In this document: positions 1-7,520 of the stretch, piece by piece
Numbering within the stretch: position 1 is the first letter of the stretch
Layout: each line of letters begins with the position of its first letter
From: Modestobacter marinus
GTDB lineage: Bacteria; Actinomycetota; Actinomycetes; Mycobacteriales; Geodermatophilaceae
Reading direction: 5' to 3'
Assembly: GCF_011758655.1 (NCBI RefSeq)
Contig: NZ_JAAMPA010000001.1
Location: forward strand, 186,001-250,000
DNA length: 64,000 bases
The notes under the pieces: model-generated
Database searches by the model: none
What the model saw: only the letters and a program-made list of their open reading frames with translations
Told to the model about the DNA's origin: nothing
Made by a program: the position numbers and the translations under genes

Positions 1-737
1 CCGAGCAGTTCGCCACGCTGAGCGCGTTCGCCCCCGGCCGGGTCGACCTCGGGCTGGGCCGCTCCCCCGGCTTCACCGCGCCGGTGCGGCAGGCGCTGCG
101 CTCCACCGGCGAGCCGGACTTCGCCGGCGACCTGACCGAGCTCCGGGCCTTCCTCGCCGGCTCCGCGCCGATCACCGCGCACCCGCGCCCGGCCGCCGCC
201 GTCCCGATGTACGTGCTGGCGACCGGCTCGGGGCTCACGGTCGCGGCCGAGCTGGGGCTGCCGGTGATCGTGGGCGGCCCGCTGCTGGGCGTGGCCGGGG
301 ACCCGGAGCCCGGCCTGGCCGCGCTGGCGGGGTACCGGCGCAGCTACCGGCCGAGCGAGGAGGCACCGGAGCCGCGGGTGGCGATCAGCCTCGACGTGCT
401 GGTCGCCGACACCGCCGCCGAGGCCGCCGACCTGCTGCTGCCCGAGGCCTGGGCGATGGCCCAGGCCCGCACCACCGGCGCCTTCCCGCCCCTGGAACCG
501 GTGGACGCGATCCGGGCCCGCACGTGGACCTCGCGCCAGCGGTCCCACGTCGAGCAGACCACCGCCGCGGCGATCGCGGGCAGCCCCACCCAGGTGGCGA
601 GCCGGCTGACCGAGCTGTGCGAGCGGACCGGCGCCGCGGAGCTGGTCGCCTCCAGCAGCACCTCCGACCGCGCGGCGCTGGCCGCCTCCGACGCCGCCCT
701 GGCCGGGCTCCTCGGGTCGCCGCGCGCCGCCTCCTGA
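1..737 (+). CDS. LLM class flavin-dependent oxidoreductase (5' truncated)
   Basis: The window opens inside this gene; the reading frame is open from base 3, so the N-terminus is missing. The visible start, with EQFATLSAFAPGRVDLGLGR, is the typical stretch of bacterial luciferase-like monooxygenases (TIM-barrel, FMN/F420-type flavin oxidoreductases), and the C-terminal part fits the same family. About 245 residues remain of a usual 320-340. The substrate cannot be told. The next gene starts 108 bp downstream behind its own ribosome binding site. The family call is firm; the reaction is not known. Confidence 0.8.
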   Translation, partial: EQFATLSAFAPGRVDLGLGRSPGFTAPVRQALRSTGEPDFAGDLTELRAFLAGSAPITAHPRPAAAVPMYVLATGSGLTVAAELGLPVIVGGPLLGVAGDPEPGLAALAGYRRSYRPSEEAPEPRVAISLDVLVADTAAEAADLLLPEAWAMAQARTTGAFPPLEPVDAIRARTWTSRQRSHVEQTTAAAIAGSPTQVASRLTELCERTGAAELVASSSTSDRAALAASDAALAGLLGSPRAAS

Positions 738-834
738 CCACCGGCGTCCGGACCCGTTCCGGACACGCACGCCAGGTGGTGTCGCCCGGCCCTGCGCTGT
801 GCCACGGTGCTCCCGCCCAGCCCCGTCCCCCGAC

Positions 835-840
835 AGGAGG
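835..840 (+). promoter_or_regulatory. Ribosome binding site deciding the GTG 846 start
   Basis: AGGAGG lies 5 nt before GTG 846. It selects this codon over an in-frame ATG at 807 that has no such site. Confidence 0.7.
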
Positions 841-845
841 CACTC

Positions 846-1760
846 GTGCCGGCCGTGGAGATGCACGCGGTGTCCAAGAGCTACGCCCGGCGCGGCCGTC
901 CGCCGCAGCGGGCCCTGGACTCCCTGGACCTGGTGGTCGAGTCCGGCGGCGTGCACGGGTTCCTCGGCCCGAACGGCTCGGGGAAGACGACCACCATCCG
1001 GGTGCTGCTGGGCCTGATCCGGCCCGACGCCGGGGACGTGCGGCTGCTGGACCGGCCGGTGCCCGACGGGCTCCCGCAGGTCATCGGCAGCGTGGGCGCC
1101 CTGGTCGAGACCCCGCTGTTCTTCCCCGGCTTCTCCGGCCGCCGCAACCTGCGGCTGCTCGCCGAGACGGCCGGGCTGCCCCGCACCCGGGTCGAGGAGG
1201 TGCTGGAGACCGTCGAGCTGCGCGACCGGGCCGACGACAGGTTCAAGGGGTACTCGCTGGGGATGAAGCAGCGGCTGGGCATCGCCGCGGCGCTGCTGAA
1301 GTCCCCGCGACTGCTGATCCTGGACGAGCCCAGCAACGGGCTGGACCCGGCCGGCATCCGGGACGTGCGCGAGCTCATCCGCCGGCTGGGCCACGACGGC
1401 TCGACGACGGTGCTGCTCAGCTCGCACCTGCTGGCCGAGATCGAGCAGGTCGCCGACCGGGTCTCGATCATGGCGCGTGGCCGCTGCATCGCCTCGGGAC
1501 CGGTGCACGAGGTGCTCGCCGGCCGTTCCTCCGGCGACGTGCGGGTGCGGGTGCCCGACCGGGCTGCCGCGACCGCGGTGCTCACCGCCGCCGGTTTCAG
1601 CGTCACCCCGACCGAGGACGCACTGCTCGTCTCCGCCGTCCCGGCTCCGGGTGAGGTCACCCGGGTGCTCGCGCAGCACGGTCACTACCTGGAGGAGCTG
1701 ACCCCGGTGGCGGCCGACCTGGAGAGCGCGTTCCTGGCGCTGACGGCGGAGCCGGCATGA
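846..1760 (+). CDS. ABC-2 type transporter ATP-binding protein
   Basis: This 304-residue protein is the ATPase of an ABC exporter. Walker A GPNGSGKT is at about 41-48, the signature SLGMKQ at about 137-142, Walker B with LDEP around 159-162, and the switch histidine in SSHLL near 192. The C-terminal ~90 residues form the regulatory tail common in this subfamily. GTG 846 is chosen because AGGAGG lies 5 nt upstream. The stop overlaps the permease start by 4 bp (ATGA), so the two are translationally coupled. The exported substrate is unknown; drug or lipid export is usual for the family but is not shown here. Confidence 0.93.
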   Translation: MPAVEMHAVSKSYARRGRPPQRALDSLDLVVESGGVHGFLGPNGSGKTTTIRVLLGLIRPDAGDVRLLDRPVPDGLPQVIGSVGALVETPLFFPGFSGRRNLRLLAETAGLPRTRVEEVLETVELRDRADDRFKGYSLGMKQRLGIAAALLKSPRLLILDEPSNGLDPAGIRDVRELIRRLGHDGSTTVLLSSHLLAEIEQVADRVSIMARGRCIASGPVHEVLAGRSSGDVRVRVPDRAAATAVLTAAGFSVTPTEDALLVSAVPAPGEVTRVLAQHGHYLEELTPVAADLESAFLALTAEPA

Positions 1761-2776
1761 CCGCCGTCCGCACCGAGGCACCCCCGACCGCACCCGCCGG
1801 CCGGTTCGGCGGACTGCTGAGGGCCGAGGCGCACCGCTTCGGCGCCCGCCGGTTCATCCAGGTCCTGCTGCTCCTGGCGGTGCTCGGCTGGGCCGCGTTC
1901 ACCGCCGTCGGCCTCACGCAGTTCGCCACCCCCACGCCGGAGCGGCTCGCCGCGGCCCAGCAGGAGCTGCAGGCGGAGGTGGAACGGTCGAACGAGTTCC
2001 GGGAGCAGTGCCTGGCCTCGGCCGACGTCCCGCCGGACGTCTCCCCCGAGGAGTTCTGCGGCCCACCGGTCACCGCCGCGGACCTCGACCTCGACTGGTA
2101 CCTGGACCCGGCGCCGTTCTCGTTCTCCGCGGACGGCGTCGCCGGGGCGGTGGCGTTCAGCGCAGCCGGTGCGGTGCTCGCCTTCCTGATCGGCGCCACG
2201 TTCGTCGGCGCCGAGTGGTCGTCCCGGTCGATGGTGGCGCTGCTGTTCTGGGAGACCCGGCGGCCGCGGGTGCTCGGCGCGAAGATCGTGGTCGTCGCCG
2301 TCGCCTCCGCCGTCCTCGGGGTGGTCGCGCAGGGCGCGTGGCTGGCGATGGCCGGCCTGTGGCGGTCCTTCGCCGGCGACGGCGTCGCCCTCCCCGACGG
2401 CTTCTGGTCGGAGCTGCTGGCCACCGGGGGCCGCGGGGTGCTGCTCACCACGCTGACCGGGCTGCTCGGGTTCGGGCTCACGAACCTGGTCCGCAACACC
2501 GGCGCGACGCTCGGGATCGGGTTCGTCTACTTCGCGGTGCTCGAGACGGCGGTGCGGGCGGTGCGCCCGGCGTGGCAGCCCTGGCTGCTCACGAACAACG
2601 CCTCGGCCCTGGTGGTGCCCGACGGGCTGAGCCTGTTCACCGGCTCGGACCGGGTCACCGGGGAGTCCACCGTGTACGTCCTGGGGAACCTGCAGGCCGG
2701 CGTCTACATGACCGTGGTGACGGCCGTCGTCCTGCTCCTGGGCACCGTGCTCTTCGCCCGCCGGGACCTGCACTGA
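1757..2776 (+). CDS. ABC-2 type transporter permease
   Basis: A 339-residue membrane protein partnering the ATPase just upstream, with which it overlaps by 4 bp. A first hydrophobic segment (about residues 33-55) is followed by a ~70-residue extracellular stretch with two cysteines, then five more hydrophobic segments ending with the short RRDLH tail. This is the layout of ABC-2 permeases that carry a large first loop. Sequence gives no substrate. A short hairpin overlaps the stop codon. Confidence 0.85.
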   Translation: MTAVRTEAPPTAPAGRFGGLLRAEAHRFGARRFIQVLLLLAVLGWAAFTAVGLTQFATPTPERLAAAQQELQAEVERSNEFREQCLASADVPPDVSPEEFCGPPVTAADLDLDWYLDPAPFSFSADGVAGAVAFSAAGAVLAFLIGATFVGAEWSSRSMVALLFWETRRPRVLGAKIVVVAVASAVLGVVAQGAWLAMAGLWRSFAGDGVALPDGFWSELLATGGRGVLLTTLTGLLGFGLTNLVRNTGATLGIGFVYFAVLETAVRAVRPAWQPWLLTNNASALVVPDGLSLFTGSDRVTGESTVYVLGNLQAGVYMTVVTAVVLLLGTVLFARRDLH

Positions 2777-2792
2777 GCGCGCCTGCGCGCTC
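2775..2792. terminator. Hairpin at the end of the ABC-2 operon
   Basis: GAGCGCG and CGCGCTC form a 7-bp stem around a 4-nt loop. It begins inside the stop codon of the permease. No U-tract follows, as is common in high-GC actinobacteria. Confidence 0.4.
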
Positions 2793-2934
2793 TCGGCGCC
2801 CCGTCCCCTCCTCCGCGGCCACTGGTCCCACCGTGCAGCCGGGGCCGAACCTCACCGGCGGCGGACGGGCAGGGCCGGCGGAGGTCCGCCTCGTGCGCTG
2901 AGCCGCCCCGGTGTCTGAAGACCCGATGACAGGC

Positions 2935-2962
2935 GTTTGGGGCCGGGGAGGGTCGCGGGTAG
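2935..2962 (+). promoter_or_regulatory. SigB/SigF-like stress promoter of the DUF2252 gene
   Basis: GTTT at 2935-2938 and GGGTAG at 2957-2962 are separated by 18 nt. This is close to the GTTT-N15-17-GGGTA pattern of actinobacterial general-stress sigma factors. The predicted start of transcription falls almost on the ATG at 2972. Confidence 0.5.
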
Positions 2963-2971
2963 GCGGAGGGC

Positions 2972-4519
2972 ATGGACACAGACCTCGAGTCCGCCACCCG
3001 CACCGAACTGCTCCGCCGCGCGCGTGAGCAGGACGTACCCGGACGTTCGTCGATGACCAAGGAGCAACTGGTCGACGCGCTGACGTCCGGCGACGGCGCC
3101 TCGTCCGACGGCGCCTCGTCCGACGGTGCCTCGTCCGACGGCGTCCGCGGCGACGGGTCGCGTCCGGTGCACTCCCGGGTCGACGCCTTCCGGCTGCTGG
3201 CCGAGGCGCGGGCCCGCGGCGAGATGGTGCTGATCCCCCGCATGCTCACCGGCAACGACCGCCGGGTGCACGTGCGGGAGACCGTCCGTGAGGACCACGA
3301 GACCCGCATCGCGACCGGCGACCTGGAGGCTCGCGAGAAGTTCGACAAGCTCGCCGGCTCGGTCTTCCACTTCTTCCGCGGCACCAACCTGCTCTTCTAC
3401 CGCGACCTGGTCGGCGAGGACGCCCGGCTGCCCACGGTGCTCGCCCTCGGCGACGTCCACCCCGGCAACTTCGGCGTGATGCCGAGCTCGGACAACGTGC
3501 CGATCTTCGGCGTCAACGACTTCGACGACGCCTACTACGCGCCCTTCACCTGGGACCTCAAGCGCGGCGCCGTCGGCTTCATGCTCGGCGCAGCCGAGAA
3601 GTCCGGCCACGGCCCGAAGAAGCAGCGGGCCATCGCCCGCCGGTTCCTGCGCGGCTACGTGGCCGGGATCGCCTCCTACGCCGCTGACGGCCAGGAGCAG
3701 ACCGAGCAGCTGCGGATGGACAACGCCCCGCCGCTGATCGCGGAGCTGATCGCCAGCACGCTGGAGACCAGCCGGGCCGAGTGGCTGGCGGACCTGCTGG
3801 AGGACACCCGCCGCGGTTTCCGCACCGACGAGGAGCTCGTGCCGGTCAGCAGCCGCCGCGAGGAGTTCCAGGGCATCGTCGACCGGTACCTGAAGGAGAA
3901 CGAGGTCGCCGTGCCGGAGCGGGCCGGAAAGATGCGGGTGAAGGACGTCGCCGAGAAGCGCGGCAGCGGTACTGCGTCGCTCGGGCTCACCCGGTTCTAC
4001 GTGCTCATCGCCGGCGTGCGGGACGACGGCACCGACGACCTGCTCCTGGAGTTCAAGCGCGCCCGCCGGTCGGCGCTGGCCGGGCTGGTGCCGCCCTCGG
4101 GGTACGAGGTCGACGCGCAGGGTGACCGGATCCGGCACGCGCAGCGGGTGCACCTGGTCGACGGCGACGTCTTCTACGGCAGCGTCGACATCGACGGCAA
4201 GAGCTTCATGGTGCGCGAGCGGGCCCCCTTCCGCGACGACATCAGCCTCGGCTCGCTGTCGACCGACGAGTGGAAGGAGTACGCGGAGATCTGCGGCCGG
4301 GTCCTCGCGCACACCCACGCGATGTCCGACGATGCCGGCAACGTCGACTACGACGTCGAGCCCGCGATCCTGGAGGCGATCGGCGGGCGGGACCTGTTCG
4401 TCGACGACATCCTGCGCTTCGCCGAGGAGGCCGCCGAGCGGGTCCGCCGGGACCACGAGCACTTCGTCGCTGACCACGCCCTGGGCGCCTTCCGCAGCGT
4501 GGACGTCGTCTACCGCTGA
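2972..4519 (+). CDS. DUF2252 family protein with Rho-N/SAP-like head
   Basis: This 515-residue protein belongs to DUF2252, a family without an established function. Residues about 5-38 look like a Rho-N/SAP-type helix-extension-helix nucleic-acid domain. A linker of near-identical DGASS repeats follows (three 15-bp units), then the DUF2252 domain. In it, GDVHPGNFG followed by VNDFDDAYYAPFTWDLKR closely resembles the catalytic loop and metal-binding loop of aminoglycoside-phosphotransferase-like kinases; that match is my inference. The ATG follows a SigB/SigF-like promoter by 9 nt, suggesting stress control and a very short leader. Confidence 0.85.
   Translation: MDTDLESATRTELLRRAREQDVPGRSSMTKEQLVDALTSGDGASSDGASSDGASSDGVRGDGSRPVHSRVDAFRLLAEARARGEMVLIPRMLTGNDRRVHVRETVREDHETRIATGDLEAREKFDKLAGSVFHFFRGTNLLFYRDLVGEDARLPTVLALGDVHPGNFGVMPSSDNVPIFGVNDFDDAYYAPFTWDLKRGAVGFMLGAAEKSGHGPKKQRAIARRFLRGYVAGIASYAADGQEQTEQLRMDNAPPLIAELIASTLETSRAEWLADLLEDTRRGFRTDEELVPVSSRREEFQGIVDRYLKENEVAVPERAGKMRVKDVAEKRGSGTASLGLTRFYVLIAGVRDDGTDDLLLEFKRARRSALAGLVPPSGYEVDAQGDRIRHAQRVHLVDGDVFYGSVDIDGKSFMVRERAPFRDDISLGSLSTDEWKEYAEICGRVLAHTHAMSDDAGNVDYDVEPAILEAIGGRDLFVDDILRFAEEAAERVRRDHEHFVADHALGAFRSVDVVYR
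3091..3150 (+). repeat. 15-bp in-frame tandem repeat in DUF2252 linker
   Basis: Units at 3091-3105, 3106-3120 and 3121-3135 differ at one base; a degenerate fourth unit runs to 3150. They encode a DGASS-type spacer between the N-terminal domain and the DUF2252 domain, so slippage would change linker length without breaking the frame. Confidence 0.85.
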
Positions 4520-4575
4520 CCCCGCAGCCGGCGGGGGCGGGGCTGCCGTCCCGTCCCCGCCGGAACTGTCAGACC

Positions 4576-4591
4576 TCGAACGTATGTTCGA
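4576..4591 (+). promoter_or_regulatory. LexA (SOS) box overlapping a leaderless promoter
   Basis: TCGAACGTATGTTCGA is a perfect match to the actinobacterial SOS consensus TCGAAC-N4-GTTCGA. The -10-like hexamer TATGTT (4583-4588) lies inside it and ends 6 nt before GTG 4595. LexA bound here would cover the promoter directly. Confidence 0.88.
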
Positions 4592-4594
4592 TGC

Positions 4595-6217
4595 GTGACG
4601 ACGACGCTGCCTTCCGGCCCGCTGGGTGCGGTCGTCGACGTGTTCTTCACCGGCAGCCTGCACGGTGCCCGGAGGGCGTCGGCCGAGCCTGGGTCGCGTG
4701 ACCGGCAGCTGGCTGCCTGGTTGCGGGCCGTGCAGCGGCGGCGGGCGATGGCCGCCGCTGAGGAGGCCGAGCTGATCCTGGAGCTGGCCGGCCACCGGCC
4801 CGCCGCCCTGGACCCCGACGGCCCCGGAGCCCGACGGCCCGGGTGGGCCAATGAGCCCGGCGGTGAGGAGATCAGTGAGTTCTTCCTCGCCGAACTCGCC
4901 ACCGTCCTCAACCTCGGTCGGGGGACGGCGGCGGTCCGGTTGCGGCGGGCACTGACCTGGTCGAGGAAGCTGCCGGGCACCTTCGCCGCCCTGGCCACCG
5001 GGGAACTGGACGAACGCCGCGCCCAGGTACTGGCCGATGTTCTGGAGCACACCCACGCCCAGCTCGCCGGCCAGGTCGAGGCCGCGCTGCTGGACCAGGC
5101 GCGGGACCTGTCGGTGGCCCGGCTGGAGAAACGCGCCACCGAGGAACTGCTCCGCCTGGACGCCGCGGCCGCCGAGGAACGCCGGGCCGAAGCCGCGAAG
5201 TCCGCCGACGTACGCCTCTACCCCTCAGGGATCGACGGCCGGTCCACGTTGGCCGCGGACCTGCCCACCGACGAGGCCGCCGAGTGCCACGACCTGCTCG
5301 ACCAACTCGCGCGGATGCTCAAAGCCGACGGCGACCCCCGCCCGATCGGGGCGCTGCGGGCGCACGTGCTCTCGGCGCTGATCCGCCGCCCCGCCGACAC
5401 CGGCCTGCCCGCGGTGGCCGCCCACCTGACGATCACCGCCGACCTGGCCGCCCTCACCGGTGCCAGCAGCACACCGGGTGAGGTCAACGGGCTGCCGATC
5501 ACCGCCGCCCACCTGCGCGAACTCCTCGCTCGGGTCGGCGCACTGGGCCTCACCACCCCCGAGGGCGGCACCCTGACCTACGCCCTCACCGGCCCGAACG
5601 GGCAGCTGCTGGCCACGCTCACCCCCGCCGAACTCGCCCGCCTGGCCCGCCGCGGCTGCCCCAGTCACCCGAACGATCGCGCCGGCGGCGCTGCCGACCG
5701 GCGCGCCAACGGAGAAGGGCGCAATGGAGGCGGCGGCGGAGACGGATGCGACGGGGACGGCGAGGCGGGCAGCCGGCCGTGCGACTGCGCGGTGCCCGGG
5801 CCGCCACCACCGACCGACGCCTACCGACCCACCGACCGCCAACGCGCCTTCGTCCTCACCCGCGACCAACGCCGCCGGTTCCCCAACTGCGGCCAACGCG
5901 TCGGCTGGACCGACCTCGACCACGTCACCGCCCACGCCTGCGGCGGAGCCACCGACTGCACCAACCTCTGCTGCCTGTGCCGCTCCCACCACCGACTCAA
6001 GACCTTCGCCCCCGGCTGGCAGTACCGGCTCGACAGGGACGGGACCCTGCACGTCACCACCCCCAGCGGCGTCACCCGGATCACCCGACCACCCAGCCAA
6101 CGACCACCCGGCCAACGACCACCCGACTCCTCACCGCCGGAGAGCGCGGCCTCCCAGCCAGGACCCTCAGCGGGACCACCACCCTCCGACCCGACTGACG
6201 ATCCGCCACCCTTCTGA
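4595..6217 (+). CDS. DUF222 / HNH endonuclease (13E12-type family)
   Basis: A 540-residue protein with an N-terminal DUF222 region (about 40-330), a Gly/Asp-rich linker (about 360-405) and a C-terminal HNH domain (about 418-472) with DLDHVTAHACGG and NLCCLCRSHHRLK. This is the architecture of the mycobacterial 13E12 repeat family, several members of which are DNA-damage induced; the perfect LexA box just upstream fits. GTG 4595 is chosen because the -10 hexamer ends 6 nt before it. An oddity is that the first zinc cysteine usually seen before FPGC is an arginine here (RRRFPNC). The Pro/Ser-rich tail is low complexity. The cellular target is unknown. Confidence 0.9.
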   Translation: MTTTLPSGPLGAVVDVFFTGSLHGARRASAEPGSRDRQLAAWLRAVQRRRAMAAAEEAELILELAGHRPAALDPDGPGARRPGWANEPGGEEISEFFLAELATVLNLGRGTAAVRLRRALTWSRKLPGTFAALATGELDERRAQVLADVLEHTHAQLAGQVEAALLDQARDLSVARLEKRATEELLRLDAAAAEERRAEAAKSADVRLYPSGIDGRSTLAADLPTDEAAECHDLLDQLARMLKADGDPRPIGALRAHVLSALIRRPADTGLPAVAAHLTITADLAALTGASSTPGEVNGLPITAAHLRELLARVGALGLTTPEGGTLTYALTGPNGQLLATLTPAELARLARRGCPSHPNDRAGGAADRRANGEGRNGGGGGDGCDGDGEAGSRPCDCAVPGPPPPTDAYRPTDRQRAFVLTRDQRRRFPNCGQRVGWTDLDHVTAHACGGATDCTNLCCLCRSHHRLKTFAPGWQYRLDRDGTLHVTTPSGVTRITRPPSQRPPGQRPPDSSPPESAASQPGPSAGPPPSDPTDDPPPF

Positions 6218-6251
6218 CCCCCGCAGCAGGCGTCGCCCCGGCCTGCCCCTG

Positions 6252-6319
6252 TGTCGACGACCTCCTGTCGAGTCGCCTCATGTCGACATGCCGCTCCGTC
6301 GACATGCCCGCTTGTCGAC
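6252..6319. repeat. Cluster of GTCGAC words, including a 12-bp palindrome
   Basis: Four GTCGAC hexamers lie within 67 bp (starting 6253, 6282, 6298 and 6314). One is part of the palindrome CATGTCGACATG (6279-6290). The gap 6218-6469 holds no convincing gene. This cluster is its only structure and could be a regulator binding region for the deacetylase gene. Confidence 0.45.
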
Positions 6320-6469
6320 GAGCGCTGTCGTCGTCAAGCCCACCTGCCGACTTGTCCACCTGCGACCGACCTCTGCCAAGGCCTCCTGTCGTCCCTGCGG
6401 CTGCTCGCCTGCCGGCGACACGTCGAGAGGGGTTTGCACCGGCACCCCTCGGTGCGCGACGGTGAGGCC

Positions 6470-7342
6470 GTGCGCAGACGTGACTTCCTGGCTGCCAGCG
6501 GCGCGTTGTTCCTCGCTGGGTGCAGCCGGTCCGACAGCTCCTCGGAAGCTGCATCGAGCACGTCCGCGACGCCCACGAGGTCGGCAGCCGAGTCCTCCAG
6601 CGCAGCCCCCAGCCCCACCGAGGAACCCGCGCCCACCCCGGGGACACCGGCGGAGATCCTCGCCCGGTCGACGGTGCCGGTGCTCTGCTTCCACCAGATC
6701 CGCGAGTTCCGCCCCGACGACAGCGCCTACGCCCGCACGATCATCACGCCCCCGGCCGTGCTCACCGCCCAGCTCCAGGCCCTGCGCGACGGCGGGTACA
6801 CCCCGGTCACCGCCCCGGCGCTCGTCGACCACCTGCAGTTCGGCACCGCCCTCCCCGACCGGCCGGTCCTGCTGACGTTCGACGACGGGTCGGTCACCCA
6901 TGTCACGGCGGCCCTACCGGTGCTCCGCCAGTTCGGCTTCCCGGCGGCGTTCTTCCCGATGACCGTGGTGCTGGACAAGCCCGACTGGCTCAGCAGCGAC
7001 CAGCTGCGGGAGCTCGAGGCGGCGGGCATGACGATCGGCGCGCACAGCTGGGACCACCAGCGGATGGACCAGCTGACCGGTGACCAGTGGACCGAGCAGC
7101 TCGACGCCCCGGCGGCCACCCTCGCCGGCATCTTGGGCCACCCGGTCGACCTGCTCGCCTACCCGCACGGCATGTGGAGCCAGGAGGCGCTGCCGCACGT
7201 CGCCGCCGCGGGCTACCGGGCCGCGTTCCAGCTCTCCGAGCCCACCGACCCGGCGCAGCCGCTGCTCACCATCCGGCGGATCATGCCGCCGCCGACCTGG
7301 GACGGGCCGACGCTCCTCGGCCACCTCGACAGCGACTTCTGA
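6470..7342 (+). CDS. Polysaccharide deacetylase, Tat lipoprotein
   Basis: A 290-residue exported carbohydrate esterase of the NodB/CE4 family. The N-terminus VRRRDFLAASGALFLAGC combines a twin-arginine motif with a lipobox, so it should be folded, exported by Tat and lipid-anchored. A Ser/Thr/Pro-rich linker precedes the domain. Catalytic motifs are TFDDG (about 136-140), HSWDH (about 191-195, metal ligands) and AYPHG. GTG 6470 is chosen because it places the RR motif at the N-terminus; GTG 6452 is an alternative. It probably removes acetyl groups from peptidoglycan or another surface polysaccharide. A strong hairpin follows the stop. Confidence 0.87.
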   Translation: MRRRDFLAASGALFLAGCSRSDSSSEAASSTSATPTRSAAESSSAAPSPTEEPAPTPGTPAEILARSTVPVLCFHQIREFRPDDSAYARTIITPPAVLTAQLQALRDGGYTPVTAPALVDHLQFGTALPDRPVLLTFDDGSVTHVTAALPVLRQFGFPAAFFPMTVVLDKPDWLSSDQLRELEAAGMTIGAHSWDHQRMDQLTGDQWTEQLDAPAATLAGILGHPVDLLAYPHGMWSQEALPHVAAAGYRAAFQLSEPTDPAQPLLTIRRIMPPPTWDGPTLLGHLDSDF

Positions 7343-7346
7343 CCCC

Positions 7347-7374
7347 GGACGGCCGTCCGGCCGGCATCGGCCGG
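7347..7374. terminator. Overlapping palindromes after the deacetylase gene
   Basis: GGACGGCCGTCC (7347-7358) overlaps a 7-bp stem CCGGCCG/CGGCCGG with a 4-nt loop (7357-7374). The structure begins 5 nt after the stop codon and probably ends the transcript. Confidence 0.5.
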
Positions 7375-7507
7375 AGTGCGCTCCCTCGTGCGTCGCCGCC
7401 CGTGACGCCACCTTCCGGCGACCCGAACAGCTCCAGGGGGACCAGCCCCGGCACGCGGCTGCGCCCGCAGGCGGCCGTCCCGGAGACCGCGGCCGGCGCC
7501 CGCTGAC

Positions 7508-7513
7508 TACGGT
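7508..7513 (+). promoter_or_regulatory. Leaderless -10 box of the CrtI-family gene
   Basis: TACGGT ends 7 nt before GTG 7521. This spacing puts the transcription start at or within a base or two of the start codon. Confidence 0.5.
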
Positions 7514-7520
7514 GGGCGGC

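Noticed and set aside
2852-5056. Minus-strand open frame of about 730 codons across DUF2252 and the HNH gene
   Set aside because: Antisense shadow; it also runs through the SOS box and two confident genes.
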